A stretch of 64,000 bases of DNA from Cytobacillus firmus. GTDB lineage: Bacteria > Bacillota > Bacilli > Bacillales > Cytobacillaceae. The DNA lies in contig NZ_CP098323.1 of the NCBI RefSeq assembly GCF_023657595.1, positions 1,636,001 to 1,700,000 of the forward strand, read 5' to 3'. Position numbers and translations under genes: made by a program. Of the stretch, positions 15,304 to 24,189 are shown piece by piece. Below the pieces are notes generated by a model. The model was not told the origin of the DNA, searched no databases, and was given only the letters and a program-made list of their open reading frames with translations. Position 1 is the first letter of the stretch; each line of letters begins with the position of its first letter.

Positions 15304-16647
15304 GTGCGAAAAATTCTGATTGCCAACAGGGGAGAAATTGCTTTAAGAATCATAAAAACCTGCCGTGAAATGGAAATTGAAACTATTGCCATATATTCTG
15401 ATGCAGATAAAGACCTGCCATTTGTTAAAGAAGCTACATATGCTTTCAATATCGGTGAACCGCCTGTCAGTAAATCTTATTTAAAAACAGATGCCATTCT
15501 AGAGATTGCCAAAAGGGAAAAGGCAGATGGAATTCATCCGGGATATGGTTTTTTGTCCGAAAACGCCGGCTTTGCAAGAGCCGTAATTGATGCAGGGATT
15601 GCTTTTATTGGACCGGATCCGGAAACGATTGAATTGATGGGGGATAAAATTGTATCCCGCAAAACAATGAAGGAAGCAGGAGTGCCGGTTGTCCCCGGTA
15701 GCGGAGAGGGAACCTCCACCCTCGAGGAAGCATGCAGGCTTGCTGATGATATGGGTTACCCAGTCATGCTGAAGGCAAGTGGTGGGGGCGGGGGAATTGG
15801 TATGGTGCGCTGTGAAAATGAGCAAGCGCTCGCTAAGTCCTTTGCCTCAACCAAGGCCCGTGCTAAAGCTTATTTTGGTTCTGATGAGGTTTTTGTAGAA
15901 AAGTATATAGAGAATGCCAGACATGTTGAAATACAGGTGTTTGGTGATCATCATGGAAATATCGTCCACTTATTTGAAAGAGATTGCTCTATACAGAGGA
16001 GACATCAGAAGGTAGTGGAGGAGTCACCATCTCCTTTCCTTTCAGAGCAAACAAAGCAAAAGATGTATGATACAGCTTTGACTGCTGCCAGAGCAGTCAA
16101 TTATAAGAATGCCGGTACTATTGAGTTCATTGTAGATGAACAGGAGAATTTTTATTTTCTTGAAATGAATACAAGACTTCAAGTTGAGCATCCCGTAACT
16201 GAACAAGTAACCGGACTTGATCTTGTCGAATGGCAGCTCCTTGCAGCAAGAGGGGAAAAGCTTCCACTTGAACAGAACAGTATAGAGCAGCAGGGCCATT
16301 CGATTGAATTTAGACTGTATGCAGAGGATCCTGTAAGCTTCATGCCTTCTCCTGGAAAATTGTCAAAATTTGAATGGGCAGATACTCCGGGAATACGAGT
16401 AGATTACGGATATGCTTCAAATACGGCAGTCAGCCCATTTTATGATCCTATGATCGCAAAATGCATTATCTATGGCCAATCAAGGGATGAAGCAATCAAA
16501 AATGCACTGCAATTCTTTGATGGACTGAAAATTGAAGGTATTAAAACGAATGGCCCATTATTTAAGGGAATTTTAAAAGATGAAGATTTCCGTAATGGAA
16601 ATTATTCTACATCCTATCTAACCCAGAAGGCTTTTGCCGTTAACTAA
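15304..16647 (+). CDS. Biotin carboxylase subunit of an acyl-CoA carboxylase
   Basis: 447 residues from a GTG start with GAAAGGGG upstream. It has a full biotin carboxylase: N-terminal ILIANRGEIALRIIKTCREM, HPGYGFLSENAGFA, ATP-grasp loop KASGGGGGIGM, and FERDCSIQRRHQKVVEESPSP with the catalytic region, then EMNTRLQVEHPVTEQVTG. It carboxylates biotin with bicarbonate and ATP. It is first of a biotin carboxylase-carrier-carboxyltransferase set like B. subtilis yngH-yngHB-yngE, so it is probably not the essential acetyl-CoA enzyme but one for propionyl-CoA or methylcrotonyl-CoA; the substrate is not decidable from sequence. Confidence 0.9.
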   Translation: MRKILIANRGEIALRIIKTCREMEIETIAIYSDADKDLPFVKEATYAFNIGEPPVSKSYLKTDAILEIAKREKADGIHPGYGFLSENAGFARAVIDAGIAFIGPDPETIELMGDKIVSRKTMKEAGVPVVPGSGEGTSTLEEACRLADDMGYPVMLKASGGGGGIGMVRCENEQALAKSFASTKARAKAYFGSDEVFVEKYIENARHVEIQVFGDHHGNIVHLFERDCSIQRRHQKVVEESPSPFLSEQTKQKMYDTALTAARAVNYKNAGTIEFIVDEQENFYFLEMNTRLQVEHPVTEQVTGLDLVEWQLLAARGEKLPLEQNSIEQQGHSIEFRLYAEDPVSFMPSPGKLSKFEWADTPGIRVDYGYASNTAVSPFYDPMIAKCIIYGQSRDEAIKNALQFFDGLKIEGIKTNGPLFKGILKDEDFRNGNYSTSYLTQKAFAVN

Positions 16648-16662
16648 AAGGAGGAAATTACA

Positions 16663-16875
16663 ATGAAAGAAATTACATCATCAATGGCAGGTACTGTATT
16701 AAATGTGTTGGTCGAAGCGGGCCAGGAGGTTAATGCAGGACAGGAAGTACTAATGCTTGAGTCCATGAAAATGGAAATTCCAGTCGAAAGCGAAACTGCT
16801 GGGAAAGTTGCTGAAGTGAAGGTCAGCATAGGTGATTTTGTGAATGAAGGCGATGTGCTGGTTGTATTTGAATAA
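16663..16875 (+). CDS. Biotin/lipoyl attachment carrier protein
   Basis: 70 residues, a minimal stand-alone biotinyl domain like YngHB. The biotinylation motif ESMKMEIPV is present with the modified Lys in the MKM. It carries carboxybiotin between the carboxylase upstream and the carboxyltransferase downstream. AAAGGAGGA precedes the ATG. The operon is interrupted after it by a 258-bp repeat. Confidence 0.93.
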   Translation: MKEITSSMAGTVLNVLVEAGQEVNAGQEVLMLESMKMEIPVESETAGKVAEVKVSIGDFVNEGDVLVVFE

Positions 16876-16968
16876 GTAGGAAGGGACATACATGGCAAGG
16901 GGCTGCAGCTAAGCCCCGTCTGCTCCGTGTAACTATCTGCAATTCAGGTTATTGGCTATATTTGAAAT

Positions 16969-17226
16969 TTATCGCAGTCTAACGGGCAGTAAGACCCCCG
17001 CTTCAAGATTCAGAGGAATCAAAGGAGGATAAGTGGGGGTCAAACTGCCCGTAAAGGCCCGATTGGTGAGATACAGTGAAACTTGCCGACGCGCAGGCAG
17101 AGGCTTAGTTGAACCAATCGGGTTCGTAGTGTCGATTGATCGAAGCGCTAGCGGAGATCTTAGCGACACTAGAACGCGACTAACAATCAGGGGATAAGGC
17201 CTCCCTGATTGAAGTTTCACTTTATA
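16969..17226 (+). repeat. Dispersed structured repeat A, copy 2 (long form)
   Basis: Same ends as the other A copies but about 100 bases longer. The extra DNA lies where the short copies read GATTGGTTCAACTAACAATC. It adds CCCGATTGGT / ACCAATCGGG and TAGTGTCG / CGACACTA inverted repeats. The element fills nearly all of the 367-base gap between the biotin carrier and the carboxyltransferase, so a transcript of this operon would contain it. Confidence 0.9.
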
Positions 17227-17242
17227 TTTGAGGAGGATGGGA

Positions 17243-18784
17243 ATGACTACTGCAAAGACATTAACTGAGACGCTCCAGGAAAGAAGCAGGGTAATAGAAG
17301 CGGGCGGACATCCAAAATATCATGAAAAGAACGAAGCACAAAATAAACTGTTTGTCAGAAGACGGCTTGAGCTTTTGTTTGATGACGGATTCTATGAGGA
17401 AGATGGAAAATTTGCGAACTGCCAGGAAAATGACCTTCCTGCAGATGGAGTTGTTACTGCAGTTGGAAAGATAAACGGACAGACTGTTTGCGTAATGGCG
17501 AATGATTCAACAGTAAAAGCCGGCTCCTGGGGTGCGAGGACGGTTGAAAAGATCATCCGTATTCAGGAGACAGCAGAGAAGTTGAAAGTTCCGATTCTAT
17601 ACCTGGTTGACTCTGCCGGTGCCCGTATTACGGATCAGCTTGAAATGTTTCCGAATAGACGCGGAGCAGGAAGAATTTTTTATAACCAGGTAAAGCTTTC
17701 AGGCATGATACCGCAGATTTGCCTCCTTTTTGGACCATCTGCGGCCGGCGGAGCTTATATACCTGCATTTTGTGATATTGTTATTATGGTAGATCAAAAT
17801 GCTTCTATGTATCTTGGATCACCAAGGATGGCAGAAAAGGTTATCGGGGAGAAGGTAACCCTGGAAGAAATGGGCGGCGCCCGCATGCATTGTTCTGTCA
17901 GCGGATGTGGTGATGTCCTTGCTTATAGTGAGGAAGAGGCTATTGAGTCAGCAAGAAGGTATTTGGCATATTTCCCGGCAAGCTTTAAAGAAAAACCTGC
18001 GAGGCTGGAAGCCGTCATGCCAAAATCCGGCCGTGCCCTTGAAGAAATCATCCCAAAAAATCAAAATGCCCCATTTGACATGTATGAGTGTATTGATTCC
18101 TTGATTGATGAAGGCAGCTTTTTTGAAATTAAGAAGCTTTTTGCTGCGGAACTGATTACCGGACTTGCCCGAATAGGCGGAAGGCCAGTAGGAATTATTG
18201 CCAACCAGCCAAAGGTTAAAGGCGGCGTTTTATTTGTGGATTCTGCGGACAAAGCAGCGAAGTTTATTCAGCTTTGTGATGCTTTCCATATTCCGCTGTT
18301 ATTCCTGGCGGATGTCCCTGGATTCATGATCGGGACGAAGGTTGAAAGAGCCGGAATTATCCGTCATGGTGCCAAGCTTATTGCTGCCATGAGTTCTGCA
18401 ACAGTTCCGAAAATCTCTGTTGTTGTCAGAAAGGCATATGGAGCCGGATTGTATGCAATGGCTGGTCCGGCATTTGAGCCTGATTGCTGCATAGCATTGC
18501 CAACAGCACAAATTGCAGTAATGGGACCTGAAGCAGCAGTAAATGCTGTTTATTCCAATAAAATCAATGCGATTGAAGATCCAAAAGAAAAGATTAAGTA
18601 TGTTCAGGAAAAACAGCAGGAATATAAAGAAACAATTGATATCTACAAGCTTGCCTCTGAATTAATTGTTGACGATATTGTTGCACCTTCAGATTTAAGA
18701 AATGTTTTAATTAATCGATTTACACTTTATGAGACTAAAGAACTGACATTTAGTGTCCGGAAACATCCGGTTTATCCGGTTTAA
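17243..18784 (+). CDS. Acyl-CoA carboxylase carboxyltransferase subunit
   Basis: 513 residues from the ATG at 17243 (AGGAGG six bases upstream). It has crotonase-fold carboxyltransferase N and C halves of the PccB/MccB type: acyl-CoA side DSAGARITDQLEMFPNRRGAGRIF, oxyanion segment GPSAAGGAYIPAF, and the second half GVLFVDSADKAAKFI with FLADVPGFMIGTKVERAGIIRHGAK. It transfers CO2 from carboxybiotin to an acyl-CoA. The EMFPNRRGAGRIF insert resembles methylcrotonyl/propionyl-type subunits. It is the last gene of the unit, with a strong terminator. Confidence 0.9.
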   Translation: MTTAKTLTETLQERSRVIEAGGHPKYHEKNEAQNKLFVRRRLELLFDDGFYEEDGKFANCQENDLPADGVVTAVGKINGQTVCVMANDSTVKAGSWGARTVEKIIRIQETAEKLKVPILYLVDSAGARITDQLEMFPNRRGAGRIFYNQVKLSGMIPQICLLFGPSAAGGAYIPAFCDIVIMVDQNASMYLGSPRMAEKVIGEKVTLEEMGGARMHCSVSGCGDVLAYSEEEAIESARRYLAYFPASFKEKPARLEAVMPKSGRALEEIIPKNQNAPFDMYECIDSLIDEGSFFEIKKLFAAELITGLARIGGRPVGIIANQPKVKGGVLFVDSADKAAKFIQLCDAFHIPLLFLADVPGFMIGTKVERAGIIRHGAKLIAAMSSATVPKISVVVRKAYGAGLYAMAGPAFEPDCCIALPTAQIAVMGPEAAVNAVYSNKINAIEDPKEKIKYVQEKQQEYKETIDIYKLASELIVDDIVAPSDLRNVLINRFTLYETKELTFSVRKHPVYPV

Positions 18785-18796
18785 TACTCATCATTA

Positions 18797-18834
18797 AAAA
18801 TCCCTTTTTCGATTTTCGAAAAAGGGATTTTTTT
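18797..18834 (+). terminator. Terminator after the carboxylase operon
   Basis: AAAATCCCTTTTTCGA TTT TCGAAAAAGGGATTTT then TTT. Confidence 0.9.
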
Positions 18835-18967
18835 AAAGGATTTAGCTGATGGAAAATGGAATTAAGAAATAACTATTAGATTTCATGTTAAAAATATTCC
18901 TTTTTACCCATGAATTTATCTTATATTGTTAAAATATGTTTAAAAAGTAAAAATGGTGGAGTCTGTT

Positions 18968-19861
18968 ATGAAAATAGCTATTATCGGAGGAGGCGCTGTC
19001 GGCCTTCTGTTTGCCCATTACTTAAATGAAAATCATGATGTGCGTATCTATGTGAGAAACAGCATTCAGCTGAATAAGCTGCGCAAAAACGGACTTACAA
19101 TCGAGAGAAATGGAATCCGCAGCAGTACCCGCGTTAAGTCATGCCATTTTAGTGAGTGGAAGGGGGAAGAGGATTTAACAATCGTTGCGGTTAAGCAATA
19201 CAGTATTCCCGATTTGACAATAGATTTATTGAAGATGGATGCTTGCAAATCCGGATCATTTTTGTTTCTGCAAAATGGGATGGGGCACTTGAAGTGGGCA
19301 GAAATGCTGGAAGCTGATAACCTTTTTGTGGGCAGTGTTGAGCATGGTGCCTTAAAGACAGCGCCTGACACTGTGATACATACTGGGGTAGGAGTCACAA
19401 AAGTGGCAGCATTAAAGGGAGATATGGATTTTTTGAAGAAAATATCCGATTCGGCATCTTGTTTTTTTCCATTTGTTTTCGCTGGGGATTATTTGGAAAT
19501 GCTAATTCAAAAATTAATCGTCAACAGTCTGATAAACCCTCTCACTGCAGTTCTCCGTGTTAGAAATGGTGAACTGCTTTCGAATAAATATTATTATCAG
19601 CTGTTTTTAAAGTTGTTTGACGAAGTAAGTGCCATATTAAATATCACTGATAAAGCAGCTGCTTTAAGCCATGTGAAAAGTGTCTGTGAGGAAACAGGGA
19701 TGAACAGATCCTCAATGCTTAAGGATATTGAAGAAGGCAGGGAAACAGAGATAGATGCTATTTTAGGCTATATCCTCAAGGAAGCTGAAATGAAGAAGAT
19801 GTCTGCTCCTTATACAGAAAGTCTTTATTGTCAGATTAAAGGCAGGGAGAGGGGGAAATAA
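18968..19861 (+). CDS. 2-dehydropantoate 2-reductase family protein (YlbQ-like)
   Basis: 297 residues from the ATG at 18968 (GGTGGAG upstream); an ATG 15 bases earlier overlaps the ribosome site. NADPH-binding MKIAIIGGGAVGLLFA, then the ketopantoate reductase core including VKQYSIPDL and LIVNSLINPLTAVLRVRNGELL, where the catalytic Lys (QKLIVNSLINPLTA) is kept. The family reduces ketopantoate to pantoate in CoA synthesis. B. subtilis has panE (ylbQ) exactly here, so that function is likely. Confidence 0.82.
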   Translation: MKIAIIGGGAVGLLFAHYLNENHDVRIYVRNSIQLNKLRKNGLTIERNGIRSSTRVKSCHFSEWKGEEDLTIVAVKQYSIPDLTIDLLKMDACKSGSFLFLQNGMGHLKWAEMLEADNLFVGSVEHGALKTAPDTVIHTGVGVTKVAALKGDMDFLKKISDSASCFFPFVFAGDYLEMLIQKLIVNSLINPLTAVLRVRNGELLSNKYYYQLFLKLFDEVSAILNITDKAAALSHVKSVCEETGMNRSSMLKDIEEGRETEIDAILGYILKEAEMKKMSAPYTESLYCQIKGRERGK

Positions 19862-19862
19862 G

Positions 19863-20258
19863 TTGAACACTGTGTTCTCAAGCCTGATTGCAACGCTGGT
19901 GACCATACCGCTGCTCGGGTATCTGGCTGTTTTTATTATCAGCAAACAAATTACAAAAAAACATAAAAAGTCGGTACATATTGCTTTGGATGTCAGCACT
20001 TTTTTATTTATATTGTCGGTTCACTATTTAATTATCGTTATCTGGGATAAATCTTTTCTATGGATGATTATTCTATCCCTGCTCATTACAGCTGTAATTT
20101 TTATTATCATTCATTGGAGAATTAAGCATGAAATTAATATGCGTGTCTTATTTAAAGGATTCTGGAGATTTAATTTCCTGCTCTATCTAACAGCTTATAT
20201 TATCTTGATGCTAATCGGTCTGGTTCAAAGGGTAACTTCCGTTGTTTTCATACCTTAA
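19863..20258 (+). CDS. DUF3397 family membrane protein
   Basis: 131 residues from a TTG start directly after the panE-like gene, with GAGGGGGAAA upstream. Four hydrophobic helices are visible (about residues 5-27, 44-62, 66-87, 103-124) separated by basic stretches. Function is unknown. It is conserved near the start of the dcw cluster in many Bacillaceae but not recognised by me in B. subtilis at this place. Confidence 0.75.
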   Translation: MNTVFSSLIATLVTIPLLGYLAVFIISKQITKKHKKSVHIALDVSTFLFILSVHYLIIVIWDKSFLWMIILSLLITAVIFIIIHWRIKHEINMRVLFKGFWRFNFLLYLTAYIILMLIGLVQRVTSVVFIP

Positions 20259-20400
20259 TAAACAGGTTTATAAATATTATAATTTAACATTTAGAATTGA
20301 AGCCTTTAGGTAAGCAAAGTTTTTTTCTTTTCAATTAAGACAATGCTATACTCATAAGATGAAAATCAAAATGATCAGCTATGAGAAAGGAAGTTCATTA

Positions 20401-22035
20401 ATGGAGATTCTTAATCTCTCATTACCGGCAACAAACCGGTTTGCAACAGATTATATTGCACAAACAGAAGAACTTATGCAGTTTTTTCACTATCGTTATA
20501 ATTCGGATTCTGATTATAAAGCAAGGTTAGCTGAACTAAAGGGCCGTTCGTTTATGAGAAATGAACTTTCTCAATATATTGGAGAGTTTATGGATCGTTT
20601 TCCTTCTTCCCCAGCAGTTTATGACTCGCTAAATAAGCTTAAGCAAAAAAATAGTGCAGTGATTATCGGAGGGCAGCAGGCAGGGATTTTGACGGGACCT
20701 CTTTATACTATACATAAAATCATCTCAATCATTCATCTTGCAAAACAGCAGGAAAGTAAGCTGGGCATTCCCGTTGTACCTGTTTTCTGGATTGCCGGCG
20801 AGGATCATGACTATCAGGAAGTAAATCACATTTTTATCGAGAAGAATAATAAAATGGAAAAAATGACTTATCCTGAAAAAGTATTAGAGAAGAAAATGGT
20901 TTCAAATATCCCTTTGAACCGTGAAAAGTGCAGGGCATGGGTGGAAGACATCATTGAAACTTTTGGAGAGACCGAACATACAAAAAATCTCCTTTTGATA
21001 TTGGAAGAAAAAATTATGCATTCCCAAACCTATGTGGATTTCTTTGCCGGCATTATCATGCATTTATTTAAAGAAACAGGGCTTCTTCTGGTTGATTCCG
21101 GTGACCCAAGGCTCCGCAAACTTGAAAGCAGTATTTTTGGCAAACAGATTAAAGGCTTTGAAGAAATTACAAACCGTGTGAAAAGCCAGCAGCATAACCT
21201 GAAGAATGCGGGATTTCCAAATGCCATTGATTTAAGTGAAAATGCTGCCAACCTGTTCTATTATGACGAAAAGCATAAAGAAAGGGTTCTTTTGGAGTTC
21301 AATCAGGAGAAAAAGGTATTTACGGGGAAAGAGTGCTTCCATGAGTTTACCATGAGTGAGCTTTTGGAGATTGCTGAAAATCATCCGGAAAGACTGAGCA
21401 ATAATGTGGTGACAAGACCCATCACTCAGGAATGCCTGTTTCCGGTTCTTGCCTTTATTGCCGGGCCTGGAGAAATTGCCTATTGGGCTGAACTTAAAAT
21501 GGCATTTGAATGGTTTGGGATGAAAATGCCTCCTATTATGCCACGTTTAAATATAACCTTTTTAGAACGGTCTGTAGAAAGTGATTTTGGCGAATTAGGA
21601 CTTGATTTGCAGTCTGTGCTCATATCAGGAACGGAAGCAATGAAGGAAGTTTATTTAAAGAGTATTAAAAATGAAAGCATAGAAGACCAGTTCCGTAAAA
21701 CAAAGGATCAGTTAATACAAAATTATAAGCTTATTGAAGAGCTTACATTAAAAGATGTTAGTGCCCTTCTTCCACTGTTGAAAAAAAATGAAGAGCTGTT
21801 ATTAAAGCAGATAGAATTCATGGAGAATAAAATCCAGAAATCCATACAGCAAAAATATGATGTGGTCATAAAAAAATATGAAAAAGCGGAAAACTCCCTG
21901 AGACCGGGCGGAATTCCTCAGGAGAGAGTGTGGAATATTCTGTATTACCTTAATAAATATGGGACAGATTTTCTTGAAGAATTACTCCATTTCTCGTTTG
22001 ATTTTGATGGGACACACAAAGTCATAAAAATTTAA
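20401..22035 (+). CDS. bshC: Bacillithiol synthase, cysteine-adding enzyme BshC
   Basis: 544 residues from the ATG at 20401 (AAAGGAAG upstream, MEILNLSLPATNRFATDYI). It matches BshC (YllA): IIGGQQAGILTGPLYTIHKI, VFWIAGEDHDYQEVNHIF and ECLFPVLAFIAGPGEIAYWAELK are family signatures of the nucleotidyltransferase-like core; the last 100 residues form the coiled coil. It catalyses addition of Cys to GlcN-malate, the last step of bacillithiol synthesis. It sits just before mraZ as in B. subtilis. Confidence 0.95.
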   Translation: MEILNLSLPATNRFATDYIAQTEELMQFFHYRYNSDSDYKARLAELKGRSFMRNELSQYIGEFMDRFPSSPAVYDSLNKLKQKNSAVIIGGQQAGILTGPLYTIHKIISIIHLAKQQESKLGIPVVPVFWIAGEDHDYQEVNHIFIEKNNKMEKMTYPEKVLEKKMVSNIPLNREKCRAWVEDIIETFGETEHTKNLLLILEEKIMHSQTYVDFFAGIIMHLFKETGLLLVDSGDPRLRKLESSIFGKQIKGFEEITNRVKSQQHNLKNAGFPNAIDLSENAANLFYYDEKHKERVLLEFNQEKKVFTGKECFHEFTMSELLEIAENHPERLSNNVVTRPITQECLFPVLAFIAGPGEIAYWAELKMAFEWFGMKMPPIMPRLNITFLERSVESDFGELGLDLQSVLISGTEAMKEVYLKSIKNESIEDQFRKTKDQLIQNYKLIEELTLKDVSALLPLLKKNEELLLKQIEFMENKIQKSIQQKYDVVIKKYEKAENSLRPGGIPQERVWNILYYLNKYGTDFLEELLHFSFDFDGTHKVIKI

Positions 22036-22053
22036 TATTCGCCATTATTCTTC

Positions 22054-22086
22054 GGACCTTATCCATTTGGATAAGGTCCTTTTTTA
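22054..22086 (+). terminator. Terminator after bshC
   Basis: GGACCTTATCC ATTT GGATAAGGTCC followed by TTTTTTAT. Confidence 0.9.
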
Positions 22087-22257
22087 TATAAAAAAGAAGG
22101 TGAAACCTTTTTATCACCTGTGATTTCCCCTTTAAAAAACCATGTGTAAAAACAGTAAAGAGTTTAAAGAAAATGTAATAAAAAGACGAACGGATAAAAA
22201 GCAAATATTTTATAGGAAGCAGGATTTTAAATGTAGTGGTAGAATAATTAAAAACAT

Positions 22258-22313
22258 GTGGAGGAAAGTGGGGGATTGTGGTACATTTGAGTTAGAAAGT
22301 GGGTGCAGTGGGT
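22258..22313 (+). promoter_or_regulatory. Candidate MraZ operator (GTGG repeats)
   Basis: GTGG occurs at 22258, 22268, 22278, 22299 and 22308: a ten-base period with one member missing near 22288. Two members read AAAGTGGG. MraZ proteins bind direct repeats of this kind (TGGG-type in E. coli, AAAGTG-type in mycoplasmas) upstream of their own gene, so this is likely the autoregulatory site of the dcw operon. It overlaps the mraZ ribosome-binding region. Confidence 0.7.
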
Positions 22314-22745
22314 ATGTTCATGGGTGAGTTCCATCACAACGTTGATAATAAAGGCCGTCTCATCGTGCCATCCAAGTTTCGTGATAACCTGGGTGAAACA
22401 TTTGTTTTGACACGCGGACTTGATCAATGTTTGTTTGGCTACCCATTGGATGAGTGGAGGCAGCTTGAAGAGAAATTAAAAGGCTTGCCGCTAACTAAAA
22501 AAGATGCCCGTGCATTTACCCGTTTTTTCTTTTCAGGTGCCACTGAATGTGAAATAGATAAGCAAGGAAGAATAAATATAGCTTCCCCTCTTCTGCAATA
22601 TGCAAAATTGGAAAAAGAATGTGTAGTGCTGGGCGTTTCCAATCGGATCGAGATATGGAGCAAAAATCTTTGGGAAGATTATTTTGCAGAATCAGAGGAA
22701 TCTTTTGCTGATATTGCGGAAAATATGATTGGGTTTGATATATAA
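22314..22745 (+). CDS. mraZ: Transcriptional regulator MraZ
   Basis: 143 residues from the ATG at 22314, the usual length, starting [23 protein letters not shown]. Two AbrB-like (SpoVT-AbrB) DNA-binding repeats: the first around residues 5-25, the second around [21 protein letters not shown]. MraZ forms a ring-shaped oligomer that binds direct repeats upstream of its operon and adjusts dcw expression. It is first in the unit mraZ-rsmH-ftsL-pbpB. The Shine-Dalgarno is poor and made of the same GTGGG repeats thought to be the operator. Confidence 0.96.
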   Translation: MFMGEFHHNVDNKGRLIVPSKFRDNLGETFVLTRGLDQCLFGYPLDEWRQLEEKLKGLPLTKKDARAFTRFFFSGATECEIDKQGRINIASPLLQYAKLEKECVVLGVSNRIEIWSKNLWEDYFAESEESFADIAENMIGFDI

Positions 22746-22856
22746 TGGGAATGTTTTAGTAATATAATTTCCCATGAAACAAAGATACTTGTTTAGCTCC
22801 AGATGCTTAAAATGCGTCTTGTGCTTCTCTGATTGGAAAGGTGGATTCATTCAACA

Positions 22857-23789
22857 ATGTTTGAACATACAACAGTACTATTAAAGGAAACAGTAGAAGG
22901 CTTAAACATCCATCCTGATGGTGTGTATGTGGATTGTACACTGGGCGGAGCAGGCCACAGTAAATTAATTCTTTCCCAGCTGTCTGAAAAAGGAAAGCTA
23001 TACGCATTTGACCAGGATGACACAGCAATCGCACACGCAAAAGAAAAGCTGGCTGAATATGGCGACAGAATCACGATTATCAAAAGTAATTTCAAGTATC
23101 TTCAGGAAGAGCTTGAAAACCTTGGTGTTTCTAAAGTGGATGGTGTTTTATATGATCTTGGCGTTTCTTCACCTCAGCTGGATACACCTGAAAGAGGATT
23201 CAGCTATCATAATGATGCCCCGCTTGATATGAGAATGGATACTGCTGCTGATATTTCCGCTTATGATGTAGTAAACAGCTGGGAATATGGTGAACTTGTA
23301 AAAATCTTCTTCAGATATGGAGAAGAGAAATTCTCAAAGCAAATTGCGAGGAAAATTGAAGCGGCCAGGGAAGTTTCTCCAATAGAAACAACAGGCCAGC
23401 TGGTAGAAATTATTAAAGAGGCCATTCCTGCACCTGCCAGGCGAAAAGGCGGACATCCCGCCAAGCGTGTTTTTCAGGCAATTAGAATAGCTGTTAATGA
23501 TGAACTGGGTGTATTTGAAGATTCTCTGCACCAGGCTATTGACATATTAAATCCCAATGGAAGAATCAGCGTAATTACGTTTCACTCACTGGAGGACCGA
23601 ATTTGTAAAGCTGCCTTTAAAAAAGCCAGCGAAACACCAAATCTGCCTCCCGGCCTGCCGATTATTCCTGATGAATATAAGCCAATCTTAAAGTTAATTA
23701 ACAGAAAGCCGATTCTGCCTTCAGAGGAAGAGCTGGAACATAATAATCGAGCAAGGTCCGCAAAGCTGAGAATAGCAGAAAAGCTTTAA
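22857..23789 (+). CDS. rsmH: 16S rRNA (cytosine1402-N4)-methyltransferase
   Basis: 310 residues from ATG 22857 ([18 protein letters not shown]), the family start; the ribosome site AAAGGTGG is somewhat distant (12 bases). SAM-binding [11 protein letters not shown] and later [29 protein letters not shown] are RsmH signatures, with [14 protein letters not shown] and [12 protein letters not shown] near the end. It methylates N4 of C1402 in the 16S P site. Confidence 0.97.
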   Translation: MFEHTTVLLKETVEGLNIHPDGVYVDCTLGGAGHSKLILSQLSEKGKLYAFDQDDTAIAHAKEKLAEYGDRITIIKSNFKYLQEELENLGVSKVDGVLYDLGVSSPQLDTPERGFSYHNDAPLDMRMDTAADISAYDVVNSWEYGELVKIFFRYGEEKFSKQIARKIEAAREVSPIETTGQLVEIIKEAIPAPARRKGGHPAKRVFQAIRIAVNDELGVFEDSLHQAIDILNPNGRISVITFHSLEDRICKAAFKKASETPNLPPGLPIIPDEYKPILKLINRKPILPSEEELEHNNRARSAKLRIAEKL

Positions 23790-23823
23790 TCGAATAGAGA
23801 AAATAAATTACAGGAGGGGAATT

Positions 23824-24189
23824 ATGAGCAATTTAGCCCGAAAAATACAGGAAGAAAAACAATTTGATGTTCAAACCCAGCCCGTACAGGCCCCGAAGAA
23901 ATTAAAAACAAAAAAGTCCTGGCTATCCCCCGGCGAGAAAATACTGGGACTTGCTTTCACTGGCATTGTTTGTTTTGGTGCAGTGCAAATGGTTTCAAAT
24001 CAGGCGGCCATTTACGAAGTAAACAAAGAAATTCAGCAAACAGAAGAAGCAATCCAAACGCAGAACAAAGTGAATACAGATCTTAGTATGCAAGTGAGCG
24101 AATTAAGTACATACGAACGCATTAAAGCGAAAGCTGAAGCTATGGGTCTCAAATTCAGCGGAAATAATGTCAAGGTCGTGGAAGATTAA
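23824..24189 (+). CDS. ftsL: Cell division protein FtsL
   Basis: 121 residues, bitopic: cytoplasmic basic N-terminus (1-38), one membrane helix (about 39-58, ILGLAFTGIVCFGAVQMVS), then a short extracellular coiled coil (YEVNKEIQQTEEAIQTQNKVNTDLSMQVSELS). It forms a complex with DivIC and DivIB that activates the septal synthase PBP2B with its SEDS partner. AGGAGGGG precedes the ATG. It overlaps pbpB by one base (TAATG). Confidence 0.93.
   Translation: MSNLARKIQEEKQFDVQTQPVQAPKKLKTKKSWLSPGEKILGLAFTGIVCFGAVQMVSNQAAIYEVNKEIQQTEEAIQTQNKVNTDLSMQVSELSTYERIKAKAEAMGLKFSGNNVKVVED

Noticed and set aside
16969-17220. 83-residue minus-strand ORF inside repeat A copy 2
   Set aside because: The frame comes from the long-form insert, is absent in other copies and has no start site.
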